From Thermalbibacter longus (GTDB lineage Bacteria; Chloroflexota; Chloroflexia; Thermomicrobiales; Thermomicrobiaceae): 64,000 bases of DNA. The DNA lies in the NCBI RefSeq assembly GCF_023806485.1, contig NZ_JAMSLR010000004.1:186001-250000 (forward strand), read 5' to 3'. Positions 44,251-53,152 of the stretch are shown here, piece after piece (positions within the stretch are counted from its first letter, which is position 1; each line of letters begins with the position of its first letter). The position numbers and the translations under genes were made by a program. Below the pieces are notes generated by a model, which was not told the origin of the DNA, made no database searches, and saw nothing but the letters and a program-made list of their open reading frames with translations.

Positions 44251-45120
44251 TCAAGACCCAGACCGAGCCGCCTGAACCAGCCCCACGAAGCCGAGAGCGC
44301 CGGGGCCGGCGTACGTGCCGACGACCGTTCCGATCTTGGAGAGAGGGATCTGGAGTTCCGGTTGTAGGGCCTGAAGCTGGTCGCGGAGCTCGCGTGCTGG
44401 CCCCTCGGAATCGAGGTGCAGCACTGCTAACCGGTCGAAAGGCGCGTGCTCCCGCGCGAGGTCGAGCAGGCGCTCAACGCCGCGCCGAAACGTGCGCACG
44501 CGCTCGACCGGCTCGACCGCTCCGTCACGGACGGTTATGATGGGCTTAACCTGCAGCGCCGAGCCGAGGAACGCCGCCGCCCGGCCGATTCGCCCGCCCT
44601 TCTGCAGGTATTCGAGCGTGTCCAGCATCGCGAAGAGCCGGACGTGCTGCCGGCGTCGCTCGAGATACTGAACAATTGCCGCTGCCGGCTGGCCGCTCGC
44701 CGCGAGTTCGGCGGCCTCGATGACCAGCCAGCCCAATCCCATCGAGACGGAGCCGGTGTCGCAGAGGTGGATGCGATCTGAACCGAGCGCCTGGGTGGCG
44801 GCACTCGCGGAGTTGAGCGTTCCGGAGAGCGTCGCGGCGATATGGATCGACACGATCTCGTATCCCTGGTCGAGCAGGTCTTGATAGACCTCCTGGAAGG
44901 CACCGGCCGGAGGCTGTGACGTGCGTGGCAGCACGCCCCGGCGAAGCTTTGCGAGAAACTCGTCCGGGCTCAGATCGACGCGATCCCGATAGCTGCGTCC
45001 CTCGATCTCGACGATCAGCGGTACAACGGTAACTGGCATTCCCTCGATCAGCCCGGGAGGGAAGTCAGCCGTGCTGTCGGTTACGATCCAGGCTGGTCGC
45101 GAGGGCGTCGACATCTCCAT
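44251..45120 (-). CDS. fakB: DegV-family fatty acid-binding protein FakB (1)
   Basis: A 289-aa DegV-fold protein that presents a fatty acid to FakA for phosphorylation. Motifs: VTDSTADFP at the start, TSQPPAGAFQE, SIHIAATLSGTLNSA, DTGSVSMGLG, LEYLQKGGRIGRA and GTYAGPGALG. I chose the ATG at 45120 because AGGAGGAGA precedes it, although the frame opens at 45153. It overlaps the second fakB by 56 bases. This copy keeps all usual family motifs. Confidence 0.9.
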   Translation of the reverse strand: MEMSTPSRPAWIVTDSTADFPPGLIEGMPVTVVPLIVEIEGRSYRDRVDLSPDEFLAKLRRGVLPRTSQPPAGAFQEVYQDLLDQGYEIVSIHIAATLSGTLNSASAATQALGSDRIHLCDTGSVSMGLGWLVIEAAELAASGQPAAAIVQYLERRRQHVRLFAMLDTLEYLQKGGRIGRAAAFLGSALQVKPIITVRDGAVEPVERVRTFRRGVERLLDLAREHAPFDRLAVLHLDSEGPARELRDQLQALQPELQIPLSKIGTVVGTYAGPGALGFVGLVQAARSGS

Positions 45121-45970
45121 CGGTCTCCTCCTCTGATCCCCCCATGCTGGCATCGATCGCCATTCCCACAGCCTCAGGGCCGAACCAGCTCATCAGCGCC
45201 GCCGAGAACGTCGTCTCCAACCGTCGCGTGGGCGGACAGATCGACCACAAGAGAGCATCGAGCTCAGTCTCCCGAAGCTCCGGGCTCCGGATCACTGCCA
45301 GGCGCTCGATTCGTGGAAACTCTGTCGCCAGCTCGTAGAGCTGGCTGATTCCGTGCGGGCGAGCCCAGGCTCGGGTGACCGGGACGACGACCCCTTCAGA
45401 CATGGTCAGTAGTGGCCTGATCCCGAGCACGTCGGTCAGCAGGCCGGCAGCCCATCCGATGCGGCGGCGTTGCCGTAACGGCCCAGTGCTTCCAAGCAAA
45501 AAGAAGACCGAGACCGATTCGGCAGCGAGCTGGGCCGATGCCACGACCTCTCCTAGTGACGCGCCGGCCAGAGCTGCCTGGGCGGCCCGTAGCGCAACGA
45601 AGCCGAGACCCATCGAGACGGAGCCGGAGTCGAGCACGCGCACAGCCACCTGAGCGCTCACGGCTCGGCTCGCTTCGAGCGCGCTGTGGAGAGTTCCACT
45701 TAGACGTTGAGAGAGGTGAATCGAGACAATGGCCTCATGCGCTTTGCCCAGTTGGCGGTATGTTTCGACGAAGCGGCTGGGTGGAGGGTGGTACACGCGC
45801 AGCCTTTCCGAGGTGGACGACCGCGCGATCGTCAGCGCCAGTTCCGGCCTGTCGTCGAGGACTTGCCCGTCGTGCTCGATCGACATCGGGACGACCGTGA
45901 TCCCGTATCGATAACACAGGGAAATCGGAAGATCGGCCGTGCTGTCGGTGACGACCGCGACGCGCGGCAT
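45065..45970 (-). CDS. fakB: DegV-family fatty acid-binding protein FakB (2), divergent
   Basis: A 301-aa DegV-fold protein. It retains VTDSTADLP, SIHLSQRLSGTLHSA and DSGSVSMGLG, but the TSQPP loop is replaced by RVYHPPPSRF, and the GGRIGR site reads RRRIGWAAG. The differences around the fatty-acid pocket suggest another chain preference than the neighbouring copy. It follows fakA by 9 bases and its end overlaps the other fakB, so the three form one transcription unit. Confidence 0.85.
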   Translation of the reverse strand: MPRVAVVTDSTADLPISLCYRYGITVVPMSIEHDGQVLDDRPELALTIARSSTSERLRVYHPPPSRFVETYRQLGKAHEAIVSIHLSQRLSGTLHSALEASRAVSAQVAVRVLDSGSVSMGLGFVALRAAQAALAGASLGEVVASAQLAAESVSVFFLLGSTGPLRQRRRIGWAAGLLTDVLGIRPLLTMSEGVVVPVTRAWARPHGISQLYELATEFPRIERLAVIRSPELRETELDALLWSICPPTRRLETTFSAALMSWFGPEAVGMAIDASMGGSEEETDGDVDALATSLDRNRQHG

Positions 45971-45979
45971 ATGGCCCTC

Positions 45980-47680
45980 TCACTCTAGTGACAGCAGGAG
46001 CGGATAGTGTGGCTGGCCACCGGCCACGATCTCGATCTCCAGAGCAGGCCAGCGTGCTCGAATTGTCTCGACCAGTGACTCGAGCTCGGCTCTTGCCGTG
46101 CCTGCTCCGGTGAAGATGGTCAGGAGCTCGAACGAGGAGGGGTCTGCCTGATCTAGCAGCGCGGTCACCGCACACGAGAGGTCGTCAGTCGCAACGACCA
46201 GACGGTCGTCGAGCAGGCCGATATACTGGCCCCTCTTGACCTCCACACCGTCGATGGCGACGTCCCGCGTTGCCTGCGTTACCGCCAGCGAGCGCACCCG
46301 CTGGAGCGCTTCGCTCATCGCCTGGACGTTCTCCTCCAGGTCTTCGGCGAAGCTCAGCGCTGCCAGCGCGGCGATGCCCTGCTGCACGCTGCGTGACGGC
46401 ACGACGCAAGCCTGCTTGTGGGTCAGCCGAATCGCCTGCTGGGCGGTAGGTATGATATTTGGGTCGTTTGGGAGCACGATGACCTGATCCTGCGGGAGGC
46501 GTTCGATGGCTGAGAGGATGTCCTCCGTGCTCGGGTTCATCGTCGGCCCGCCAGGCACGACGGTCGCCCCGAGCCCCTCGAAGGCTCGAACCAGCCCTTC
46601 GCCGCGAGCCACCGCGACGACGCCGATCGGGCTGACCCGAGCCCGCTCTCGGGCCGCTTCGCGCTCGGCCAGCAACTCGCGCGTCTGCACGTTCATGTTG
46701 TCGATGCGCACGGCGTGCAACTCGCCGAAGGTGAGCGCCGCTTCGAGCACGAGCCCCGGCCGTTCGGTATGCACGTGAACTTTCAGCGTGCGGCGGTCGC
46801 CGACAATGACTGCTGAGGCGCCGAGTTGTTGAATCCGCTGTCGGAACTCGTCCAAGGGGATGTCTTCGCCCATGAGCACGAAGTTGGTGCAGTAGCCGAA
46901 TGCTTCCTCACCATGGAGCTCGTCGAGTCGGTCGAGAAACGCCATCGACTCGGCGATTCGTCCCGCCGCCAGCGGCATCTCCGGTAGCTCGATCAGTGGT
47001 TCTGAACCGGTGGCGAACGCGGCCAGCGCGTCGACGATGACCGCGAGCCCCTGGCCACCGGCATCGACGACTCCCGCCTGGCGCAAGATCTCCAGCAGCT
47101 CGGGAGTACGTCGAACCGTCTGGATGGCTGCCTGGCGCGCAGCCAGGAGCGCGCTGGCGATCCTCGTGTCGGATTGCGCTGCCTCCGTCGCGGCCTGCCC
47201 CATCTCTCGCAGGACGGTCAGCATCGTGCCCTCGACCGGGTTCAGAACAGCCTGATATGCCAAGCGAGTGCCGGCAGTAAGACCGCGTGCCAGGGCGGCG
47301 CCGTTGATCGTCCATTCCCCGATGGCCCCTTCGGCCAGACCGGCGAAGACCTGGTAGAGAATGACGCCCGAGTTCCCACGCGCGCCCATGAGTGCCCCGC
47401 GGGCGGCTTCTCGCAAGAGCTCGCCAGCGGTCTGTGCCCGGGAACCCTGGGCCGCACGCACGGCTGCCTCTAACGTGAGAAGCATGTTGGTGCCGGTGTC
47501 GCCGTCAGGAACCGGGAAGACGTTCAGCGCATTGATGCTCGGGACATGAGGCCGGAAGCGTTCGAGCGCGGCCTCGAGCGCGCCGACGAGCAGCGGGGCT
47601 GACCAGGCCGCATCCAGATGACCTTCGCTCGACCCCGCTGACTCTCGTGGTAATCCGCGTGCTGGTTCACGGTGCTTCAC
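45980..47680 (-). CDS. fakA: Fatty acid kinase catalytic subunit FakA (YloV type)
   Basis: A 566-aa protein. The N-terminal DhaL domain (about 25-220) has the nucleotide and Mg loop NVFPVPDGDTGTNM, MGARGNSGVILYQVF and the GVVDAGGQGLAVI end. The middle domain contains GYCTNFVLMGE and RTLKVHVHTERPG, and the C-terminal domain has GGPTMNPSTEDIL and VLPNDPNIIP. FakA phosphorylates FakB-bound fatty acids to acyl phosphate for phospholipid synthesis. It is first in the operon with two fakB genes. The start is GTG with GAAAGG upstream. Confidence 0.93.
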   Translation of the reverse strand: MKHREPARGLPRESAGSSEGHLDAAWSAPLLVGALEAALERFRPHVPSINALNVFPVPDGDTGTNMLLTLEAAVRAAQGSRAQTAGELLREAARGALMGARGNSGVILYQVFAGLAEGAIGEWTINGAALARGLTAGTRLAYQAVLNPVEGTMLTVLREMGQAATEAAQSDTRIASALLAARQAAIQTVRRTPELLEILRQAGVVDAGGQGLAVIVDALAAFATGSEPLIELPEMPLAAGRIAESMAFLDRLDELHGEEAFGYCTNFVLMGEDIPLDEFRQRIQQLGASAVIVGDRRTLKVHVHTERPGLVLEAALTFGELHAVRIDNMNVQTRELLAEREAARERARVSPIGVVAVARGEGLVRAFEGLGATVVPGGPTMNPSTEDILSAIERLPQDQVIVLPNDPNIIPTAQQAIRLTHKQACVVPSRSVQQGIAALAALSFAEDLEENVQAMSEALQRVRSLAVTQATRDVAIDGVEVKRGQYIGLLDDRLVVATDDLSCAVTALLDQADPSSFELLTIFTGAGTARAELESLVETIRARWPALEIEIVAGGQPHYPLLLSLE

Positions 47681-47944
47681 AGGAGACCTTTCCGGTCAAG
47701 TCGTTCAACCTCTCCGTTTGTACCCAGCGCAGGATACCAGTTCGCCGCCGCTCGGGACTGCGACTGGTTGCGCGCCGGGTACGAGGAATCGGCCGCCGTT
47801 GGCAGCGCCGCGATGCCTGTGCTAGGCTTGCTGCGATGCCGAACGCGGCAGGCGAGAAGGGAATTGCGACAAGTTCTCATCAGGATCATTGTAACTGAAC
47901 GTACGTCTGCATGCGACTCGACGACCTGGGTGGAGGAGTGACCA

Positions 47945-48136
47945 GTGGCAACCTGCGAACTCTGTGGGAAAAAGCCGGGGTTCGGGCATAACGTCAGCCA
48001 CTCGAACCGCAAGACCAACCGCAAGTTCAAGCCGAACATCCAGCCTGTGACCATCCTCGTAGACGGTGTAAGGCGGCGGATGCGGATCTGCACGCGGTGC
48101 CTGCGCACGCTGCACAAGCAGGCGAGAACCGCGTAA
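47945..48136 (+). CDS. rpmB: 50S ribosomal protein L28
   Basis: A 63-aa ribosomal protein of the zinc-binding (C+) type: CELC near the N-terminus and CTRC near the C-terminus. The core is GFGHNVSHSNRKTNRKFKPNIQ. The GTG at 47945 follows GGAGGAG. It is divergent from fakA, a gene pair that is often seen next to each other in Firmicutes and Chloroflexota. Two hairpins follow. Confidence 0.95.
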   Translation: MATCELCGKKPGFGHNVSHSNRKTNRKFKPNIQPVTILVDGVRRRMRICTRCLRTLHKQARTA

Positions 48137-48143
48137 CCTCCGT

Positions 48144-48207
48144 GCTCCCTTCCAGGGAGCCAGCGAAAGCCGTATGTAAGGGAGTGACTCACCTAGTCGC
48201 TCCCTTA
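48144..48207. terminator. Tandem hairpins between rpmB and prmC
   Basis: The first hairpin is a perfect 7-bp stem, GCTCCCT (48144-48150) with AGGGAGC (48154-48160), loop 3. The second is a 13-bp stem with one G-T wobble at 48177-48189 and 48195-48207, loop 5. Both lie between the convergent rpmB and prmC genes and could stop transcription from either side. Confidence 0.7.
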
Positions 48208-48290
48208 GCCGTGTCTGTTCCTGACTCACCGGTTCCCGATGCGGGCCATCCCCCTGTCTCCTCTCCGGTACTCTCGGGCGTCCGCGTGTT

Positions 48291-49142
48291 CTATGCCAAC
48301 TCGATCGTAAGGTAGCGGTCCAGCCCGGCCAGATCAGGCAGGATCTGGACGCGCGCCGCCGGGAGGAGGGCCTGCGCGGTCTCCCGCGCGAGCTGGCGCT
48401 GGCCAGGGTCGATCTCGCAGATGATGCCCCCGTCAGGACGCAGGAGCGCGGCGGCCTGATGCAGCAGGCGGCGGTAGAGCGCGAAGCCGTCCTCGCCGGC
48501 GTAGAGTGCTTGTGGTGGCTCGAACGCTAGCCCGCTGTGGGCCTGGTCGGGCCGGAGATAGGGGAGATTAGCGGTGACCAGGTCGAGCGGCCCACGGCAC
48601 CAATCCAGCAGGTCGCCACAGATGAGCTCGACCTGCCGGGGCGCCAGCCGATCCCGGTTCACCCGGGCGACCTCCAGCGCTCGCCGCGAGATATCGCTAC
48701 CGACCAGCGTCCCTTGCCAGGCCGGCCCCAGCGCGTGCGCTAGCGCGACGGCAACGGCGCCGCATCCGGTTCCCACGTCGACGCAGATCGAGCGCCGAGC
48801 GCGCTGGCGAAGCCGCTCGGCGGCCCAGGTGACCAGGAACTCGGTCTCCGGTCGAGGGATCAGGACGGCTGGCGTCACGAAAAATTCGAGCCCGTAGAAC
48901 TCGCGCCGGCCCGTCAGGTACGCAACCGGCTCACCCCGCGCACGCCGCTCGACCAGTTGGAAGAACCGGTCAGCAGCCTCAGGCGAGACCGGCTCCCGCA
49001 GGTTGCGGTAGAGCCCGGCACGATCTTGTCCGAGCACGGCCATCAGCAAGATCTCGGCGTCCAGCCGCGGAGTCCCGATTCCAGCCGAGCGCAACCGCTC
49101 CGAGGCCCGCCGGAGCAGTATGCTGATCGTCGGTCGAGCCAT
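48291..49142 (-). CDS. prmC: Release factor glutamine methyltransferase PrmC
   Basis: A 283-aa SAM enzyme that methylates the Gln of the GGQ motif in RF1 and RF2. The N-terminal helical domain has EPVAYLTGRREFYGLEFFVTPAVLIPRPETE. The SAM motif is DVGTGCGAVAVALA, and the catalytic NPPY box reads ANLPY. Its substrate prfA lies just upstream (3 bases), a common pairing. Confidence 0.94.
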   Translation of the reverse strand: MARPTISILLRRASERLRSAGIGTPRLDAEILLMAVLGQDRAGLYRNLREPVSPEAADRFFQLVERRARGEPVAYLTGRREFYGLEFFVTPAVLIPRPETEFLVTWAAERLRQRARRSICVDVGTGCGAVAVALAHALGPAWQGTLVGSDISRRALEVARVNRDRLAPRQVELICGDLLDWCRGPLDLVTANLPYLRPDQAHSGLAFEPPQALYAGEDGFALYRRLLHQAAALLRPDGGIICEIDPGQRQLARETAQALLPAARVQILPDLAGLDRYLTIELA

Positions 49143-49145
49143 CGC

Positions 49146-50240
49146 TCACTGGATACCGGCTGCGCGCAGCCGCTCGGCCTGCTCCAGGGCCTGTAACTCG
49201 CTGATGAACGGCTCGAGTTCACCGTCGAGCACCGCCGGGAGGTTACTGACGCTCAGCTTCAGCCGGTGGTCGGTGACCCGATCCTGCGGGAAGTTGTAGG
49301 TTCTGATCTTCTCCGAGCGCTCGCCAGTGCCCACTTGCGAACGGCGCATCCCGGTGCGCTCCTCTTCCAGCCGGCGCCGCTCCAGGTCGTAGAGCCGGGC
49401 GCGCAGCACGGCCATCGCCTTGAGCCGGTTCTTGAGCTGTGAGCGCTCGTCCTGGCAGGTTACGACGATGCCGGTGGGCAGATGCGTGATGCGCACAGCC
49501 GAGTCGGTGGTGTTGACGCTCTGCCCGCCATGACCGCTGGAGCGGAACACCTCGATGCGCAGGTCATCTTCGTCGATGTGGACGTCTACCTCTTCGGCCT
49601 CTGGAAGCACGGCCACCGTGGCAGTCGAGGTGTGGATCCGCCCTCCCGACTCCGTCACCGGCACGCGCTGAACACGATGCACGCCGCTCTCATGCTTGAG
49701 GTGGCTGTACGCGCCTCTCCCGCGGACCTCGAAGATGATCTCCTTGAAGCCGCCCAGTTCAGTCGGGCTGCTCGAGAGGACTTCGACCTTCCAACCCTGC
49801 CGCTCAGCGTAGCGGGAGTACATCCGGAACAGGTCGGCGGCGAAGAGCGCGGCTTCCTCCCCGCCTGTTCCGGCGCGGATTTCCACGATGACGTCCTTCT
49901 CGTCGTTGGGATCTCGTGGGGCCAGCCGCGAGCGCAGATCCTGGTAGAGATGGTCACGGAGCTTGCGCAGCCGTTCCAGCTCTTCGGCGGCCAGTTCGGA
50001 CAGGTCGGGATCTGGCCCGTCCAGGAGCTGTTCAGCTTCCAGGATCTCCTGGTCCGTCTGACGAAGTTGCCGGTAGAGCTGGACGACTTCCTCGAGTTCA
50101 GCCCGCTCGCGGGCGAGCTGGGCTAGCCGCGGAGGGTCGCTTACGACTTCGGGATCGGCCAGCAGGTGATCGAGCTCGATATAGCGCTGCTCGAGATCGT
50201 GCAGTTTGTCGAGAACGCTCACTGCCTTCGTCATGTCCAT
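49146..50240 (-). CDS. prfA: Peptide chain release factor 1
   Basis: A 364-aa release factor for UAA and UAG. The N-terminal domain is a long helical hairpin. The stop-codon recognition motif is PVT in [11 protein letters not shown], where RF1 usually has PAT or PVT, and the peptidyl-hydrolysis motif GGQ is in [16 protein letters not shown]. The frame opens with TTG at 50252, but the ATG at 50240 (MDMTKAV) has GAGGAG at 6 bases and was chosen. prmC follows immediately. Confidence 0.96.
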   Translation of the reverse strand: MDMTKAVSVLDKLHDLEQRYIELDHLLADPEVVSDPPRLAQLARERAELEEVVQLYRQLRQTDQEILEAEQLLDGPDPDLSELAAEELERLRKLRDHLYQDLRSRLAPRDPNDEKDVIVEIRAGTGGEEAALFAADLFRMYSRYAERQGWKVEVLSSSPTELGGFKEIIFEVRGRGAYSHLKHESGVHRVQRVPVTESGGRIHTSTATVAVLPEAEEVDVHIDEDDLRIEVFRSSGHGGQSVNTTDSAVRITHLPTGIVVTCQDERSQLKNRLKAMAVLRARLYDLERRRLEEERTGMRRSQVGTGERSEKIRTYNFPQDRVTDHRLKLSVSNLPAVLDGELEPFISELQALEQAERLRAAGIQ

Positions 50241-50356
50241 CACGCTCCTCAAGGTAGCGACATGAAGTATGGGCGAGCAACAGTTCTCTGGCCACCCGGC
50301 CCACGCGTGCGGGCCGGCGGCGTATGGCGGAGGAACGCGGTGCTGGTCGTGCTCGG

Positions 50357-50848
50357 CTAGGTAGGAGAAGCCCTCGAAACCCCGGCGAGCGCTAGCTCGA
50401 TGGCCTGGTCCACGGTCACCGCCTGGCGGTAGAGTTGTTGGGCTTCCTGGCGGGCCAATCGCTGGTCCTCGAGTGCCCAGCTTCCCAATGAGACGACGCG
50501 CTTGCCGAGCTTGAGCGCGAGCGCGATCTCCGATAGCGTACCGAGCCCGCCACCCACGGCGATCACGACGTCAGCGGACGCCACGATGATGGCGTTGCGG
50601 GCCTCACCCATCCCGGTGCAGATCGCGTAATCGACCCAGGGGTTGGCGGCGCGTCGATCGTATCCCGGCAGCACGCCGATGGTGACACCGCCTGCTCGCT
50701 TGGCCCCTCGGCACGCCGCCGCCATCACTCCATCCCGTCCCCCGCAGATAACGGCACACCCCCGGCGAGCCAACGCCTCGCCGACGGCCTCAGCCAGCTC
50801 GGCCTCTTCCGGAGTCGCCTCGTTGGGCCCGCAGACGGCGACCATCAT
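50357..50848 (-). CDS. LOG/TIGR00725-family nucleotide-binding protein
   Basis: A 163-aa Rossmann-fold protein of the TIGR00725/LOG-like group. [28 protein letters not shown] is the first block, and [43 protein letters not shown] the second, with GGGLGTLSE taking the place of the usual PGGxGTxxE. Some relatives are nucleoside 5'-monophosphate phosphoribohydrolases, but this subgroup is uncharacterised. Its first ATG overlaps the thpR stop. Confidence 0.8.
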   Translation of the reverse strand: MMVAVCGPNEATPEEAELAEAVGEALARRGCAVICGGRDGVMAAACRGAKRAGGVTIGVLPGYDRRAANPWVDYAICTGMGEARNAIIVASADVVIAVGGGLGTLSEIALALKLGKRVVSLGSWALEDQRLARQEAQQLYRQAVTVDQAIELALAGVSRASPT

Positions 50849-51429
50849 CGGCCGGCCTCCAGAGCGAAGGTGTCGACGACCGAGTAGATCGCTCCGGTTG
50901 GGCGCAGCTCGCTGCGGTAGAGCGTGAGCGCGCGAACCGGGATAGGGAGCGATGGCAGCGTCGCAAGTCGCGCCACCTGGCGCTCAAGCCCGCGAAGCGA
51001 GGAGAGATCCTCCGGACGAAAGCGAGCGAGTGTCAGGTGCGGGTGATATGGCCGCTCCTCGGTCGAGAACCCGAGCTCCACGCTGAGCTCCTCGACGCGC
51101 CGCTGTAGCCTGGCCAGAGCTTCGACCTCGCCACCGACACCGAGCCAGAGAACGCGTGGTCGACCCAAGCGCGGGAAGACGCCGGCTCCTGCGGTCTCCA
51201 GCGTGAAGGCCGGCAGATCGGACACGCCAGCACGTAGCGCTTTCCGAAGTTGGCCCACTGCCTGGAGCGGGACCGAGCCGTAAAACTTGACGGTAAGGTG
51301 GCTTCCCTCCGGGTTCACCCACTTCGCCCGCCAGCCGAGCCGGCGCAACCGCTCGATCTCTTCGCCGATTCGCTCCCGCACTGGCTCGGGTAACTCGATT
51401 GCTGCAAAAAGCCGCCACTGTTCATTCAT
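50845..51429 (-). CDS. thpR: RNA 2',3'-cyclic phosphodiesterase (2'-5' RNA ligase family)
   Basis: A 194-aa 2H-phosphoesterase. The two catalytic HxT motifs are in SHLTVKFYG and HPHLTLARF. It hydrolyses 2',3'-cyclic phosphates in RNA ends, and its physiological role is not settled. The start (MNEQWRLFAAIELP) follows a GGGAGCGAG. It overlaps the LOG-like gene by 4 bases, so the two are coupled. Confidence 0.92.
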   Translation of the reverse strand: MNEQWRLFAAIELPEPVRERIGEEIERLRRLGWRAKWVNPEGSHLTVKFYGSVPLQAVGQLRKALRAGVSDLPAFTLETAGAGVFPRLGRPRVLWLGVGGEVEALARLQRRVEELSVELGFSTEERPYHPHLTLARFRPEDLSSLRGLERQVARLATLPSLPIPVRALTLYRSELRPTGAIYSVVDTFALEAGR

Positions 51430-51767
51430 GGCGGCACTCGCTCCCCACTGTCGCATTGCCCGCATACAAGTATACCGCTTCAATCCCTTCTCCGTATCCA
51501 GATACCGGCACGAACTGAGCTACCTGTGATCCGTGTTCGGGAATTCGACAGGTGGCGCTGTGAGTAACGTGTCTTTGCGGCATGGTGAACATTCTCGGCC
51601 TCGCACGCATGGTCCGGAAGATGGCTCGCGCGCAGCAGGCGACGGGCTAAACTGCCCAGAATGTGTTATCAACTGTCAAGCCGCGTGTTATTGTCTACAA
51701 GCGGAAGGGGTGAGCGCTCCCTCGGTCTCTGACCGACCCGGCTACAAGCTTGGAAAGGAGAGGGGTT
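51430..51767. other. Divergent intergenic region with a weak promoter
   Basis: About 340 bases between thpR and the PRC-CBS gene. TTATCA (51666-51671) and TATTGT (51689-51694) are 17 bases apart and could drive the PRC-CBS gene. No gene is recognisable. The AT-rich stretch around 51665-51700 stands out in this GC-rich window. Confidence 0.45.
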
Positions 51768-52703
51768 ATGAGTTCGGAGCGGCTCTGGGTTCAGCCGGGG
51801 ATGAACGTGTTCGGCGCTGACGGTGAATACGTCGGCCAGGTCAAACAGGTGCGCGAGCGAGATTTCGTCGTGAGCCGGCCCCGGCATCGTGATATCGCTA
51901 TCCCGCGCGATGCCGTGCGCGAAGCGCTCACTAGCGAGCAGCGACTCGAGCTGGGTATCTCGAGCAAGGAGGTGGACCAGATGGGTTGGGAAAACGAACC
52001 GACCAATCCGCCGGCCGGTCATCTGCCCTCCGGGCAGGAAACGATCGCGGAGGGGCGCCGGGTTGCTGACCTGATGGTCCAGGCGCTCGATGTGGTGTCG
52101 CCTGATCAGGCTGTGCGGACGGCGCAGACCCGACTGGGCGGCGAGGCGCGGCTGTCGCTGATCGTCGTCGAGGGAGAACGACCGGTCGGGATCGTGCGCT
52201 GGCGGGAGATCATGGGGCTGGCGGGCGAGGATGCGGAGCGGCCGGTACGGGAGTTCATGGTCCGCGAGTTCCCGCACCTCACGCCCTCGCAGACGATCAC
52301 GGAGGCGCTGGCGCATCTCAACGAGTTCGAAGACCAACTCTCGGGAATCGACTACTTGCCGGTGGTCGACGAAGAGGAACGACTCGTCGGGGAGATTCCG
52401 GCGATGGCGCTCGCGCATGCCGAGCAGCGCGCCGTCGTCGTGGAGGAGGCCGCGGATCTCGGGTTGCGTTCGGGCATGACGGTCGTCGGTGCTGCTGGGA
52501 AGAAGCTCGGCACGGTGTCGGAGCTGATTCGCGATACGATGACCGGCGAGCTTGCTGGCTTCGTCGTGGCGCATGGCCTGCTCGGCCGCAAGCATAAGCG
52601 TCTCACCCCAGAGGTAATCGATCGAGTCGAGGGCGACACCGTGGTGCTCAAGATCGACGCGCGCGAGTTCAATTTGCTGACCGACATCGAGGCGCAGAGC
52701 TGA
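51768..52703 (+). CDS. PRC-barrel / CBS-pair / PRC-barrel protein
   Basis: A 311-aa soluble protein with a symmetric layout. An N-terminal PRC-barrel-like or DUF2171-like domain (about 1-60: GMNVFGADGEYVGQVKQVRE and RDIAIPRDAVREAL) is followed by a pair of CBS domains (about 100-220: VADLMVQALDVVSPDQAV and VREFMVREFPHLTPSQTITEALAHLNEF). A second PRC barrel follows (about 225-311: GMTVVGAAGKKLGTVSELIRDTMTGELAGFVV). CBS pairs bind adenosine nucleotides and PRC barrels mediate protein binding, so a sensor or scaffold role is likely. GGAAAGGAGAGGGG precedes the ATG. Confidence 0.8.
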   Translation: MSSERLWVQPGMNVFGADGEYVGQVKQVRERDFVVSRPRHRDIAIPRDAVREALTSEQRLELGISSKEVDQMGWENEPTNPPAGHLPSGQETIAEGRRVADLMVQALDVVSPDQAVRTAQTRLGGEARLSLIVVEGERPVGIVRWREIMGLAGEDAERPVREFMVREFPHLTPSQTITEALAHLNEFEDQLSGIDYLPVVDEEERLVGEIPAMALAHAEQRAVVVEEAADLGLRSGMTVVGAAGKKLGTVSELIRDTMTGELAGFVVAHGLLGRKHKRLTPEVIDRVEGDTVVLKIDAREFNLLTDIEAQS

Positions 52704-52720
52704 GATGCGCCGTCATCGCT

Positions 52721-52763
52721 GCGAGGAGGCGCGAGTGCCTGACCGGGCACTCGCGCGCCTCGC
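52721..52763 (+). terminator. Hairpin after the PRC-CBS gene
   Basis: Arms at 52721-52739 and 52746-52763 form an 11-bp stem (GCGCGAGTGCC with its complement) and a lower 6-bp stem (GCGAGG) joined by a small bulge, closing a 6-base loop. It lies 17 bases past the stop codon. The following bases are only moderately T-rich. Confidence 0.65.
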
Positions 52764-52861
52764 ATTGATCGCTTCTAGGCCATGTAAGGTGGCGGTATAG
52801 TTGACTGTGGGCAAGCATCGCGCGGTCGGGCTTGTTCGACCAGGTGGGGAAACGGAGACGG

Positions 52862-53077
52862 ATGCTGGGGGAGCGACAGCCCCTCCTCGAGTGGCTGCGC
52901 GGCCGGAGAGTCTATTGCTCGTGTGGGGAAGTCCTGGGGATCTTCCGGCGCAGGCGCTTCTACCCACTCGTCGATCCGCTGCTCGCGGATGGCGGGGAAG
53001 TCGTGCTGCGGTGTCCCGCCTGCGGGAAAGCGCAGCGCCTGCGAGATCTCGTGAGGGAGTGGGAACGCCGGCGTTGA
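52862..53077 (+). CDS. Small zinc-ribbon-like protein
   Basis: A 71-aa basic protein with two cysteine pairs, CSC (VYCSCGEVLG) and CPAC (VLRCPACGKAQR), separated by an Arg-rich stretch. This spacing fits a zinc ribbon that may bind nucleic acid or protein. I do not recognise the family. I chose the ATG at 52862 with GGAG upstream; a TTG at 52832 would add 10 residues. It lies directly before the pheA promoter. A TATAGT near 52796 might belong to its promoter. Confidence 0.55.
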   Translation: MLGERQPLLEWLRGRRVYCSCGEVLGIFRRRRFYPLVDPLLADGGEVVLRCPACGKAQRLRDLVREWERRR

Positions 53078-53088
53078 AGCCGCGAGAG

Positions 53089-53118
53089 TTGCTCGAGACT
53101 GCGCGGGCAGCCTATACT
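53089..53118 (+). promoter_or_regulatory. pheA promoter
   Basis: TTGCTC (53089-53094) and TATACT (53113-53118) are 18 bases apart. The start near 53125 would leave a leader of about 28 nt before the GTG at 53153. Confidence 0.5.
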
Positions 53119-53152
53119 GCCGGGCGTCGTGGGTTGGAGAGGGTAGCACGAC

